Origin: Pseudomonadota bacterium
GTDB lineage: Bacteria > Pseudomonadota > Alphaproteobacteria > Caulobacterales > Caulobacteraceae
Assembly: GCA_023434265.1 (NCBI GenBank)
Contig: JAEYTA010000015.1
Location: forward strand, 1 to 39,361
Direction: 5' to 3'
DNA: 39,361 nt
Below, one piece after another: positions 23,901 to 31,851 of this stretch; within the stretch, counting starts at the first letter, position 1; each line of letters starts with the position of its first letter. A program made the translations under genes and the position numbers. The notes beneath the pieces are model-generated. The model saw only the letters and a list, made by a program, of their open reading frames with translations, was not told the origin of the DNA and did no database searches.

Positions 23901-24659
23901 ATGCGGCGCAGCATCGAGGAACTCCGGGTTTTCTACGGCGAGCCGGCCGGAACCCTGGCGCGCCGCCTGCTGGCGCGGCGACTGGACGACGCCTGGGGCG
24001 AAGCGACCAACTGCGACGTTCTGGGGCTCGGATACGCCACCCCGTGGCTGGACGCCTTCGTCGGGGCCAGGCGCGTCGTCGCCGCCATGCCCGGCGGACA
24101 GGGCGTCGAGCCGTGGCCCGCGGTCGGCCGGAACCGCACCCTGCTCGTCGACGACCGCCGGCTGCCCTTTCCGGCGGGAGCGTTCGACCGCGTTCTTCTC
24201 GTCCACGCGCTGGAGGAAGCGGACGATGTCCAGGCCCTGATGCTCGAGGCGGTGCGCGCCCTGGCGCCGGCAGGGCGAATGATCGTCGTGGCGGCGGCCC
24301 GGGGCGGGCTGTGGGCGCGGGCGGAGTCCACCCCTTTCGGCCATGGCCGGCCCTTCACCCGTCGGCAGCTGGAGCGGCTGGTGCGCGAGGCGGGCCTGGA
24401 GCCCACCGCCTGGTCGCAGACCCTGTACGTCCCGCCCTGGGGGCCTCTGCTGCCGCTGGCGGACGGGCTCGAGCAGATCGGCAAGCGCATCCTGCCAGGG
24501 ACCGCCGGGGTGATCCTGCTCGAGGCGACGCGGCAAGCCTATGCGCGCATCCGCCCCGGCGGCGCCACCGCCCCGGTGGCCGCCCTCACCCCTGCCCTGC
24601 ACCCGCAACCGGCCAGCCGCAGTCGTCGCGATCTGGCGGGAACGTCCGAACGGTCCTAA
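23901..24659 (+). CDS. class I SAM-dependent methyltransferase
   Basis: Protein of 252 residues with a divergent Rossmann methyltransferase fold: a glycine motif (CDVLGLGYATPWLDAF), LLVDDRRLPFPAGAFDRVLL resembling the methyltransferase-11 acidic loop, and VRALAPAGRMIVVAAARGG as the post-motif strand. In relatives this is a family often found beside gloB in alphaproteobacteria, of unknown substrate. ATG 23901 is chosen because the frame upstream reads through the antisense of gloB. The SixA-like gene begins 9 bases after its stop. Confidence 0.82.
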   Translation: MRRSIEELRVFYGEPAGTLARRLLARRLDDAWGEATNCDVLGLGYATPWLDAFVGARRVVAAMPGGQGVEPWPAVGRNRTLLVDDRRLPFPAGAFDRVLLVHALEEADDVQALMLEAVRALAPAGRMIVVAAARGGLWARAESTPFGHGRPFTRRQLERLVREAGLEPTAWSQTLYVPPWGPLLPLADGLEQIGKRILPGTAGVILLEATRQAYARIRPGGATAPVAALTPALHPQPASRSRRDLAGTSERS

Positions 24660-24668
24660 AGGCGGCGC

Positions 24669-25172
24669 ATGCAGCGACTGATCCTGATGCGCCACGCCGA
24701 GGCGGAACGGGCGAGCGGCTCCGGCCGCGACCGCGACCGCACGCTGTCGGCGCGCGGCCGCGCCGATGCCGCGGGCATGGGCCGGGCGCTGGCGGCCCGC
24801 GGTCTGCGCCCGGACCTGGCGCTGGTCTCTCCGGCGGCGCGGACGCGGCAGACATGGGAACTGGTGCACGACGCGCTGGGCGACGTGCAGGTGCGTGACG
24901 ACGACGCCCTGTATAACGGCTCCGCCGACACCCTCCGCCGGTTCGTGGAGGCGGCGGAGGACGACGCCGGTTGCCTGCTGGTCGTCGCCCACAATCCGGG
25001 CGTCCATGTGCTGGCAGTCGAATACCTCGTCGAAAGCGCCGCCTCGCCCGCGGTTCTCGATCGCATGAGCGGCGGCTTCCCGCCCGGAGCGGCGGCGGTG
25101 TTCGCCGTCGACGCCGCGGGCCGTTGCATCTTCGAGGGCTTTCTGCAGCCCCGCGACCTGGGAAGTCTGTGA
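24669..25172 (+). CDS. SixA-like histidine phosphatase
   Basis: Phosphohistidine phosphatase-type member of the histidine phosphatase superfamily, 167 residues. The catalytic motif LILMRHAEAERA starts at residue 4, LVSPAARTRQTWELV gives the second arginine region, and LLVVAHNPGVHVLAVEYL carries the second catalytic histidine. SixA in E. coli dephosphorylates phosphohistidine domains; the substrate here is unknown, though a hybrid histidine kinase lies about 1.4 kb downstream. Its stop overlaps the GTG start of the DUF952 gene. Confidence 0.88.
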   Translation: MQRLILMRHAEAERASGSGRDRDRTLSARGRADAAGMGRALAARGLRPDLALVSPAARTRQTWELVHDALGDVQVRDDDALYNGSADTLRRFVEAAEDDAGCLLVVAHNPGVHVLAVEYLVESAASPAVLDRMSGGFPPGAAAVFAVDAAGRCIFEGFLQPRDLGSL

Positions 25173-25525
25173 GCCCCGTCGCCTACAAGCTGGTCGAAGC
25201 CGACGAGTGGCGGCGCGCCCTGGAGGCCGGCGCCTATGCCGGATCGGCGGTCGACCTGGCCGACGGCTACATCCACATGTCCACCGGTTCGCAGTTGGCC
25301 GAAACGGCGCGCCGGCATTACGCGGGCCGGGACGGCCTCGTCCTCGTGACGGTCCAACTTGAGGGTCTCGGACCTGCGCTGAAGTGGGAGCCGTCGCGCG
25401 GCGGGGAACTGTTCCCCCACCTCTACGGCCCGCTCCCCACATCCGCCGCGCTCGACGCGCGCCGCCTGTCGGTGGAGTCGGCGGGCGTCATGCACTTCGA
25501 GGATGGACACGTCGGATGGCCCTGA
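25169..25525 (+). CDS. DUF952 family protein
   Basis: Protein of 118 residues starting at GTG 25169, overlapping the SixA-like stop (GTGA). Family features are the start VAYKLVEADEWRRALEAG, then VDLADGYIHMSTGSQLAET, VLVTVQLEGLGPALKWEPS and GGELFPHLYGPLP. DUF952 proteins are small and of unknown function, often next to pyrD in alphaproteobacteria. It overlaps the pyrD start by 10 bases, so the three genes are translationally coupled. Confidence 0.88.
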   Translation: MSPVAYKLVEADEWRRALEAGAYAGSAVDLADGYIHMSTGSQLAETARRHYAGRDGLVLVTVQLEGLGPALKWEPSRGGELFPHLYGPLPTSAALDARRLSVESAGVMHFEDGHVGWP

Positions 25526-26553
25526 CCGACCTCGGCGCGACCCTGCTGCGCACGCTCGACCCCGAGACGGCCCACGGTCTGGCGGTTCGGGCGCTGCGGT
25601 GGGCGCCTCTGCCGGCGCCGGCGGCGGACGATCCCGTGCTGCGCACCCGCATCGGCCCGCTGGAGCTGCCCAATCCCGTCGGACTGGCGGCCGGCCTGGA
25701 CAAGAACGGTGAGGCCCTGCACGGGCTGGCGCGCCTGGGCTTCGGCTTCGTCGAGTGCGGCTCGGTGACCCCGCGGCCCCAACCCGGCAATCCCCGGCCG
25801 CGCCTGTTCCGCCTCGCGGAGGATCGGGCCGTGATCAACCGGATGGGCTTCAACAACGCGGGACTCGAGGCCTTCGCCGCCCGGCTGGAACGGCGACCGC
25901 GCTCCGTGGCCGTCGGCGCCAATCTCGGAGCCAACAAGGACACCGAGGACAAGGCCGCCGACTATGTCGCGGGACTGGTCCGTCTCAAGGGGCTCGCCGA
26001 CTACGTGACCGTCAACGTGTCCTCGCCGAACACGCCGGGCCTGCGCGCCCTGCAGGGTCACGCCGCGCTGGACGACCTGCTGGGCCGGCTGGCCGAGGCG
26101 CGCGGCGCGGACGCGACTCCCGTCTTCCTGAAGATCGCGCCCGATCTCGACGCATCCGAAATCGCCATGATCGTCGAGGCCGCGATCAGCCACGGGCTCG
26201 ACGCCCTGATCGTCTCCAACACCACCCTGGACCGCCCCGCCAGCCTGCGGTCGCCGCAGCGCGACGAAGCCGGCGGCCTGTCGGGCGCGCCCCTGAAGGC
26301 CCGCGCCCGGGCGGCGCTGCGAGCGGCCTCGGAGGTCGCGGAAGGCAGGCTGCCCCTGGTCGCGGTGGGCGGCGTCGATTCCGGGGCCGAAGCCTATGAT
26401 CGCATCCGCGCTGGCGCCTGCGCCGTGCAGCTCTACTCCGCCCTCGTCTACGACGGTCCGGGCCTGATCGGGCGGATCAAGCGAGACCTCGCCGCGCGGC
26501 TCAGGGCGGAAGGCTTCGCCTCGGTGACCGACGCCGTCGGCACGGGGCGTTGA
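25516..26553 (+). CDS. pyrD: dihydroorotate dehydrogenase, class 2 (quinone-linked)
   Basis: Membrane-associated FMN enzyme oxidising dihydroorotate to orotate in pyrimidine synthesis; 345 residues, class 2. Landmarks are the N-terminal helices for quinone access (LGATLLRTLDPETAHGLAVR), NPVGLAAGLDKNGEAL, INRMGFNNAGLEAFA, the catalytic serine region VTVNVSSPNTPGLRALQ, KIAPDLDASEIAMIV, DALIVSNTT and the FMN phosphate site VAVGGVDSGAEAYDRI. ATG 25516 overlaps the end of the DUF952 gene. Confidence 0.96.
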   Translation: MALTDLGATLLRTLDPETAHGLAVRALRWAPLPAPAADDPVLRTRIGPLELPNPVGLAAGLDKNGEALHGLARLGFGFVECGSVTPRPQPGNPRPRLFRLAEDRAVINRMGFNNAGLEAFAARLERRPRSVAVGANLGANKDTEDKAADYVAGLVRLKGLADYVTVNVSSPNTPGLRALQGHAALDDLLGRLAEARGADATPVFLKIAPDLDASEIAMIVEAAISHGLDALIVSNTTLDRPASLRSPQRDEAGGLSGAPLKARARAALRAASEVAEGRLPLVAVGGVDSGAEAYDRIRAGACAVQLYSALVYDGPGLIGRIKRDLAARLRAEGFASVTDAVGTGR

Positions 26554-26618
26554 CGGAGCGTTAGGGCAAGATCGTCATGGTGACGGCAGGGGCCTTCAGG
26601 CCCAGTTCGAGGAGCCGC

Positions 26619-28562
26619 ATGGCTATCGCTTCGGCCGCCACCACCGACGCCGCGCCGGACGCATGGGCCGGGGCCATTCGCCAGCGCCGCAAGGCTCTGC
26701 TGCAGCGGATGGGCATGGCCGCGGCCAGCGCGCTCGTGTTCAGCCCGGTGATCGGCTGGGAGCTCAGCATCGCCTGGGTGGCGGGCTATTTCCTCGTCCA
26801 GGGGCTGGACCTGTGGACATTCGCGCCGATCAACGGCCGCCGGGCCGAGCGGCTGCGGGGCTTCCGCGCCCTGGCCGGGGATCTTCTGCTGTTCGTCAAC
26901 GCCGGCTACTTCGGCAGCCTGTCCATCCCGCTGTGGCTGATCGGCGGCCCGATGGCCGGGATCTGCGCCTCCTTGCTGCTCTCGGCCGGCGCCATCTACT
27001 CGATGATCAACGCGCCGCGCTCGACCCGCGTGCTCGTGCTCACCGTCGTCCCGCAATTCCTCTACCTGGCCTCGGTGCCGGTGTTCATGGCCTCGTTCGG
27101 CGCCGGGACCGGCCTGGTCACCGCCGCGGCGGTGGCGGTGGGCGTGTTCATCACCTACTGCCTGTCGACCTGGCAGCGTATGAACGAGGCCCGCGCCGCC
27201 GAAACCGCGGCCCGGCTGGAGGCGGAGCGCAAGCGCCTCGCCGCCGAACGCATCATGGATGGTCGCAGCGCCTTCCTCGCGGCCGTCGGCCACGACCTGC
27301 GCACCCCCATCAGCGCGATCCTGACCGGGTCCGCGGAGCTGGAGCGGGCCGCCGCCGACAATGGCGCGCGAGCCCGGGCGCGGCTGATCAGCGACGCCGG
27401 CTTCATGATGAAGGCGCTGCTCGACGACCTGCTGGATCACGCCAAGCTGGAAGCGGGCCACATGACGGTCGACAGCGTCGATTTCGACCTGCGCGACCTG
27501 CTGAACCAGACCACGCGCCTGTGGCGCGGCCCCGCTCGTGCGAAAGGGCTCAAGCTGCGGGTCGAGGGAGCCGCCTCGGTTCCGGCCGCCGTGCGCGGCG
27601 ACCCCATGCGCCTGCGTCAGGTGCTCAACAACCTGATCTCCAACGCGATGAAGTTCACCGCCGAGGGCTCGATCACCCTTCGCCTGCGTTCGTGGTCCGA
27701 GGAGCCGGGCGGCCATGCGGTGCTGTTCGAGGTGGCCGACACGGGACCCGGCATGACCCCGGCCCAGCTGGCCCGCCTGTTCACCCCGTTCGACCAGACC
27801 GCCGACGGCATCAGCGCCCGCCACGGCGGCACGGGGCTGGGTCTGGCGATCAGCCGCCAGCTGGTCGAACTGATGGGCGGCCGCCTCACGGCGCGCAGCC
27901 AGCCGGGCGAAGGCGCCAGCTTCACCCTGGCGCTGCGTCTGGAACAGGGCGAGACCGTCGCCGTCCCGGTTCCGGCCCTGGATCAGCAAAGCCGCGACGC
28001 CGTGGCCCGCGCCCTCTCCGGCCGGCCGACGCCGGCTCCGGCCGCCTCCTCGGAAGCCGCGCCCCCGGCCGCGGCCGGGACGGCCTCCGTCCAGGCGCCG
28101 CAGCAGCCGGCTTCGGAAGCCGTCGCCGGCGAGGAGGAGGAGGGCGACGAAGGGCGTCCCATGCGGGTGCTGGTGGTCGACGACCATGACATCAACCGCC
28201 GGGCCATTCAGCTGATCCTGCAGCCGCTGGGCTGCGACATCGCCACCGCCGCCGACGGCATGTCGGCGCTGAAGATCTGCGAGGCCGATGCTTTCGACCT
28301 GATCTTCATGGACGTCCGCATGCCCGAGCTGGACGGCCGCGAAACGACCCGCCGCATTCGCGCCGGCGCGGGCCCGAACGCGCGCGTGCCGGTGATCGCC
28401 GTCACCGCCGACACGGCGCCCGAGGACATCGCTGCCTGCACCGCGGCCGGGATGACCTATTTCGTGCCCAAGCCGATCACCCCGCAGATGTTGCTCGGGG
28501 CGATCAACCACGTCATGAGCCTCGCTCAGGATGGCCCGGAAATCGAGACGGCGGCGGCCTGA
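26619..28562 (+). CDS. hybrid sensor histidine kinase with C-terminal receiver
   Basis: Membrane-bound two-component sensor of 647 residues. ATG 26619 is chosen because GAGGAG lies about 6 bases upstream; an ATG at 26577 would add 14 residues. Six hydrophobic segments span about residues 32-180, forming a membrane sensor without a large periplasmic domain. A coiled coil (ARLEAERKRLAAERIMDG) leads to the phosphoacceptor AAVGHDLRTPISAIL (H225). The ATPase domain shows NLISNAMKFT, ADTGPGM and GGTGLGLAI. After an Ala/Pro linker, the receiver starts at RVLVVDDHDINRRA with phosphorylated D565 in LIFMDVRMPELDG and the conserved KPI. Signal and output are unknown. Its 3' end overlaps vsr by 37 bases. 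Confidence 0.94.
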   Translation: MAIASAATTDAAPDAWAGAIRQRRKALLQRMGMAAASALVFSPVIGWELSIAWVAGYFLVQGLDLWTFAPINGRRAERLRGFRALAGDLLLFVNAGYFGSLSIPLWLIGGPMAGICASLLLSAGAIYSMINAPRSTRVLVLTVVPQFLYLASVPVFMASFGAGTGLVTAAAVAVGVFITYCLSTWQRMNEARAAETAARLEAERKRLAAERIMDGRSAFLAAVGHDLRTPISAILTGSAELERAAADNGARARARLISDAGFMMKALLDDLLDHAKLEAGHMTVDSVDFDLRDLLNQTTRLWRGPARAKGLKLRVEGAASVPAAVRGDPMRLRQVLNNLISNAMKFTAEGSITLRLRSWSEEPGGHAVLFEVADTGPGMTPAQLARLFTPFDQTADGISARHGGTGLGLAISRQLVELMGGRLTARSQPGEGASFTLALRLEQGETVAVPVPALDQQSRDAVARALSGRPTPAPAASSEAAPPAAAGTASVQAPQQPASEAVAGEEEEGDEGRPMRVLVVDDHDINRRAIQLILQPLGCDIATAADGMSALKICEADAFDLIFMDVRMPELDGRETTRRIRAGAGPNARVPVIAVTADTAPEDIAACTAAGMTYFVPKPITPQMLLGAINHVMSLAQDGPEIETAAA

Positions 28563-28966
28563 CCGCGAACCGCCTGCACCAGGCGTTCGGCGAAGTCCGG
28601 GCGCCGCTGACCACACTCCCATACCGTGATCACGCGCCAGCCGGCCTCATGCAGCGCGGCTTCGGTCGCGGCGTCCCGCGCGCGATTGCGATCGATCTTT
28701 TCGGTCCAGTAGGCGGCGTTGGCCTTGGGCGCCCGCGCGCCCCTGCGGCAATCGTGGCCGTGCCAGAAGCAGCCATGCACGAAGACCACGGTCCGGCGGC
28801 CCTTCATCACCAGGTCCGGCCGTCCCGGCAGGCCGGCGCCGCCCAGGCGGTAGCCGATCCCCGCCGCCCGCAGGATGCGGCGGACGGCGAGTTCCGGCGT
28901 CGTGTCGCGCCCCTTCACGCGCCGCATGACGGCGCTGCGCTGCTCGGTCGTGAAGGGGTCCGTCAC
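28526..28966 (-). CDS. vsr: very short patch repair endonuclease Vsr
   Basis: Endonuclease that nicks at T:G mismatches formed by deamination of 5-methylcytosine; 146 residues. Residues fall at the same numbers as in E. coli Vsr: D51 (GRPDLVM), H69 (CFWHGHDC), and zinc ligands C66, H71 and C73, with a fourth cysteine at C118 (VWECGQ). Translation starts at GTG 28966, 7 bases after the peroxiredoxin stop, so the two are probably co-transcribed and coupled. No cytosine methyltransferase is encoded in this window, although vsr usually sits beside one. The 3' end overlaps the convergent kinase gene. Confidence 0.93.
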   Translation of the reverse strand: MTDPFTTEQRSAVMRRVKGRDTTPELAVRRILRAAGIGYRLGGAGLPGRPDLVMKGRRTVVFVHGCFWHGHDCRRGARAPKANAAYWTEKIDRNRARDAATEAALHEAGWRVITVWECGQRRPDFAERLVQAVRGQAAAVSISGPS

Positions 28967-28973
28967 CCCATCC

Positions 28974-29459
28974 CTACAGCTGGGTGAGCAGGTGCTCGGC
29001 CGAGGACACCTTGTATTCGCCGGGCTGCTCGATGTTCAGCTGCTCGACGACGCCGTCCTTGACCAGCATCGAATAGCGCTGCGAGCGCTCGCCCATGCCG
29101 TAGCCCTTGGCGTCCATCGACAGGCCGAGCGCGCGGGTGAAGTCGCCGTTGCCGTCGCCGAGCATCAGGATGTCGTCCTTGCCCACGCCCTGGCTGTCGG
29201 CCCAGGCGCCCATGACGAAGGCGTCGTTGACCGAGACGCAGGCCACAGCGTCGACGCCCTTCTCCTTCAGGGTCTCCCGCGCGTCCTTGAAGCCCGGCAG
29301 GTGACGCGCCGAGCAGGTCGGGGTGAAGGCGCCCGGCACCGCGAACAGGGCGACGGTGCGGCCCTTGAAGACCTCGTCGGTCGAGATCGGCTTCGGCCCG
29401 TCGTCGGTGGCGCGGGTCAGGGTGGCCGAGGGGATGCGGTCGCCGATCTGGACGGTCAT
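28974..29459 (-). CDS. peroxiredoxin, Prx5 type
   Basis: Thiol peroxidase of 161 residues. The peroxidatic cysteine lies in VPGAFTPTCSARHLPGF, the Prx5/AhpC-TSA redoxin signature. Other features are VDAVACVSVNDAFVMGAW, ILMLGDGNGDFTRALGL and MGERSQRYSMLVKDGVVEQL, all typical of the Prx5 subfamily that uses glutathione/glutaredoxin or thioredoxin. ATG 29459 has GGAG about 8 bases upstream; the frame stays open further only as antisense of the YqgE gene. It is followed by vsr on the same strand. Confidence 0.94.
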   Translation of the reverse strand: MTVQIGDRIPSATLTRATDDGPKPISTDEVFKGRTVALFAVPGAFTPTCSARHLPGFKDARETLKEKGVDAVACVSVNDAFVMGAWADSQGVGKDDILMLGDGNGDFTRALGLSMDAKGYGMGERSQRYSMLVKDGVVEQLNIEQPGEYKVSSAEHLLTQL

Positions 29460-29577
29460 GGACGGTCTCCGGTTGGGGTTGGGGCAAGAACGTCCCGAGC
29501 AGATAGGCGTTGCCGTGACGCTCGCCAACAGAGATTGAAGCGCGGGCGGCTTGCGCCGCGGCCCGCCGGTACCGATG

Positions 29578-30156
29578 ATGAGGGGCATGGACGGTTTCCA
29601 TTCCCTCGTCGGACGGCTGCTCGTCGCCATGCCCGGCATCGGCGATCCGCGCTTCGAGCACGCGGTGATCCTGATCTGCGCCCACGGGCCCGACCACGCC
29701 ATGGGCCTGCGCCTCGACCGGCCCGCGCCCGGCGTCGACCTGAAGGCGGTGCTGACCAAGCTCGAAACCCCCGCCCCCGACGCCGCGGCCGAGCGGCCGG
29801 TGCTGGTCGGCGGACCCGTCGACCGCGAACGCGGCTTCGTGCTGCACTCGGACGACTGGATGGCCGAGGACGCCTCCATGCCGTTCGGCGAGGGCCTGGC
29901 GATCACCGGCACCCGCGAGGCGCTGGCGGCCATGGTCGATCCGGCCATGGGTCCGCGCCGCTCGGTCCTGCTGCTCGGCTACGCCGGCTGGGACGAGGGC
30001 CAGCTCGAGGACGAGCTGTCCGAGAACGTCTGGCTGACCGCCGACGCCGACGCCGATCTGATCTTCGATCCCGACTACGAGGCCAAGTGGAGCCGGGCCT
30101 TGGCCACCCTGGGCGTGGATCCGGGTCAGTTGTCGGGCCAGGCGGGCCGAGCCTGA
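29578..30156 (+). CDS. YqgE/AlgH family protein
   Basis: Cytoplasmic protein of about 192 residues. Conserved segments are LVGRLLVAMPGIGDPRFEHA at the N-terminus, VILICAHGPDHAMGLRLDRP, VLVGGPVDRERGFVLHSDDW, LLGYAGWDEGQLEDELSENV and the C-terminal D-x-IFD segment. Start choice is uncertain: ATGs at 29575, 29578 and 29587 are all close to the conserved region and none has a good Shine-Dalgarno. Function is not settled; AlgH was named in Pseudomonas as a regulator. It ends 1 base before the convergent pdeA stop. Confidence 0.9.
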   Translation: MRGMDGFHSLVGRLLVAMPGIGDPRFEHAVILICAHGPDHAMGLRLDRPAPGVDLKAVLTKLETPAPDAAAERPVLVGGPVDRERGFVLHSDDWMAEDASMPFGEGLAITGTREALAAMVDPAMGPRRSVLLLGYAGWDEGQLEDELSENVWLTADADADLIFDPDYEAKWSRALATLGVDPGQLSGQAGRA

Positions 30157-30157
30157 C

Positions 30158-31825
30158 TCAGGCCGAGCGCGCCTTGATCGGGGCCGAGCCGTCGGCCAGC
30201 GACTCGTTGAGATAGACCTCGGCCCCCTGGGCCGGCAGGGGCTGGGCGTAGCCGAATCCCTGGCCGTAGTGGCACTGGGCGTCGAGCAGCAGGCGGGCGA
30301 GGGTGGCGTTCTCGACGCCCTCGGCGACGACCTCCAGCGAGAGGTCGCGGCCCAGGTTGACCACCGACTTGACGATTTTCGCCGACCCCTCGTCCGTGTC
30401 CATGGTCAGCACGAAGTAGCGGTCGATCTTGAGCGTATCGAACGGCAGCTTGGCGAGGTAGCTGAGCGACGAGAAGCCCGTGCCGAAATCGTCCAGCGCC
30501 AGCGACGCCCCGGCGTCGCGCAGCTGCTTCAGCACCTCGGCGGCGCGGGTGGTGTCGCGCATGATGTCGCTCTCGGTGACTTCCAGCTTCAGCGCGCCGC
30601 GCGGCAGGCCGGTCTCGGCGATGACCCGCGCGACGTCCTCGACCAGCCCCACCCGCTCGATCTCGCCGACCGACAGGTTGACGCTGCAGAACAGCTTGCC
30701 GGCGCCGGGGTGGCGCTGCAGCCACTCGGCCAACTGCCGCGCCGACTGGGTCATCATCAGCAGACCCAGATCGTTCATCAGCCCCATCTCGTCCGCGAGG
30801 CCGAGGAACTCGTCCGGCGGCACCAGACCACGGCGGGGATGTCGCCAGCGCGCAAGCGCCTCGAACCCGGCGACGGCGCCGGTGTCGAGGTTGACGATGG
30901 GTTGGTAGAAGGGCTCGATCTCGCCGCGCACGAAGGCGTTGCGCAGGTCCGCCTCCAGCGCCAGCCGGGACAGGCTGTCGCTCTCCAGGGCACGGCCGTA
31001 GGCCGCCACCCCGCCGCGCCCGGCCGACTTGGCGTGCTCCACCGCCAGCTCGACCCGGCGCAGCAGTTCGGCGGCGTCCGGCGCGTCGGGCCCGCCCTCG
31101 ACCGCCACGGCGCCGATGGAGACGGTGGGATAGATGTCGAAGCCGGCGATGCGCAGCGGCTGCTCCAGCGCCTCGCGCAGCCGCTCCGAGGCGGCGACGG
31201 CCCCGCGCGGCACGATGACGGCGAACTCGTCCTCGCCCACGCGGGCGGCGGCGGCGTCCTGCGCGAAGGCGGCGTTCAGGCGCGACCCCAGCGCCGAGAG
31301 CACCAGGTCGGCTCTCTCGTGCCCCAGCGCCTCGTTGAGCCGGCGCAGACGGTCGACGTCGGCGGCGACCAGTTCGTACTCGCCCGGCTGGGTCAGCGCC
31401 TCGGCGGCGCGGGCGATGAAGGTGCGGCGGTCAAGCAGCCCGGTCAGCCGGTCCAGCTCCGAGGCCGAGAAACGGTTTTCCAGCGCCACAACCCCGGCGG
31501 CGCGCAGTCCGTCCTCGAGCCAGACGCCGCGCCAGATGCAGGTTTCCGCGTCGCGCATGCGCAGGCGCACGGCGACCTCGGTCCCCTCCTCCTGCGGCTT
31601 GAGAATCTTCTCGGCCAGGGCCCGGTCCTGCGGCACCGCCACGGCGGCGAAGGCCGCGCCCGAACACTCGGGAGCCAGCGGCCCCAGCCCCAGCGCCCGC
31701 GTCGCCCCTGTGAAGCGCATCTGGTCCTGCGAGGGCGTCCAGATCCACAGCGCCGTATCGGCGGCGGCCAGCGCCTCGATGGCGGTCGTCGCGTCCCAGG
31801 CCAGACTTCTGGAGCGAGTGTTCAA
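30158..31825 (-). CDS. pdeA: c-di-GMP phosphodiesterase PdeA-like (PAS-like, degenerate GGDEF, EAL)
   Basis: Protein of 555 residues from a TTG start at 31825 (MNTRSRSLAWDATTAIEAL). An in-frame ATG at 31909 would overlap the upstream gene by 58 bases. Residues about 15-115 are a PAS-like region. The GGDEF domain has GEDEF at 197-201, so it is probably not a cyclase. The EAL domain is intact: FEALARW (E322), VNLSVGEIER, LEVTESDIM, LDDFGTGFSSLSYL, KIDRYF and EVVAEGVEN. Caulobacter PdeA (CC3396) is known to have exactly this layout, with a GEDEF domain that binds GTP and activates the EAL domain. It is the last gene of the co-directional cta run. Confidence 0.88.
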   Translation of the reverse strand: MNTRSRSLAWDATTAIEALAAADTALWIWTPSQDQMRFTGATRALGLGPLAPECSGAAFAAVAVPQDRALAEKILKPQEEGTEVAVRLRMRDAETCIWRGVWLEDGLRAAGVVALENRFSASELDRLTGLLDRRTFIARAAEALTQPGEYELVAADVDRLRRLNEALGHERADLVLSALGSRLNAAFAQDAAAARVGEDEFAVIVPRGAVAASERLREALEQPLRIAGFDIYPTVSIGAVAVEGGPDAPDAAELLRRVELAVEHAKSAGRGGVAAYGRALESDSLSRLALEADLRNAFVRGEIEPFYQPIVNLDTGAVAGFEALARWRHPRRGLVPPDEFLGLADEMGLMNDLGLLMMTQSARQLAEWLQRHPGAGKLFCSVNLSVGEIERVGLVEDVARVIAETGLPRGALKLEVTESDIMRDTTRAAEVLKQLRDAGASLALDDFGTGFSSLSYLAKLPFDTLKIDRYFVLTMDTDEGSAKIVKSVVNLGRDLSLEVVAEGVENATLARLLLDAQCHYGQGFGYAQPLPAQGAEVYLNESLADGSAPIKARSA

Positions 31826-31851
31826 ACGCCTACGGATCTCCGGTGGACGGC

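Noticed and set aside
24669..28562. SixA-like phosphatase and hybrid kinase as a dedicated phosphorelay
   Set aside because: They share a strand but are separated by DUF952 and pyrD, and the kinase has no phosphotransfer domain on which SixA would act.
26448..28622. A 724-codon minus-strand frame opposite the hybrid kinase
   Set aside because: Shadow of a strongly conserved kinase/receiver gene.
29460..29948. N-terminal extension of the peroxiredoxin frame
   Set aside because: It is antisense to the YqgE/AlgH gene, and ATG 29459 has a good Shine-Dalgarno and the family N-terminus.
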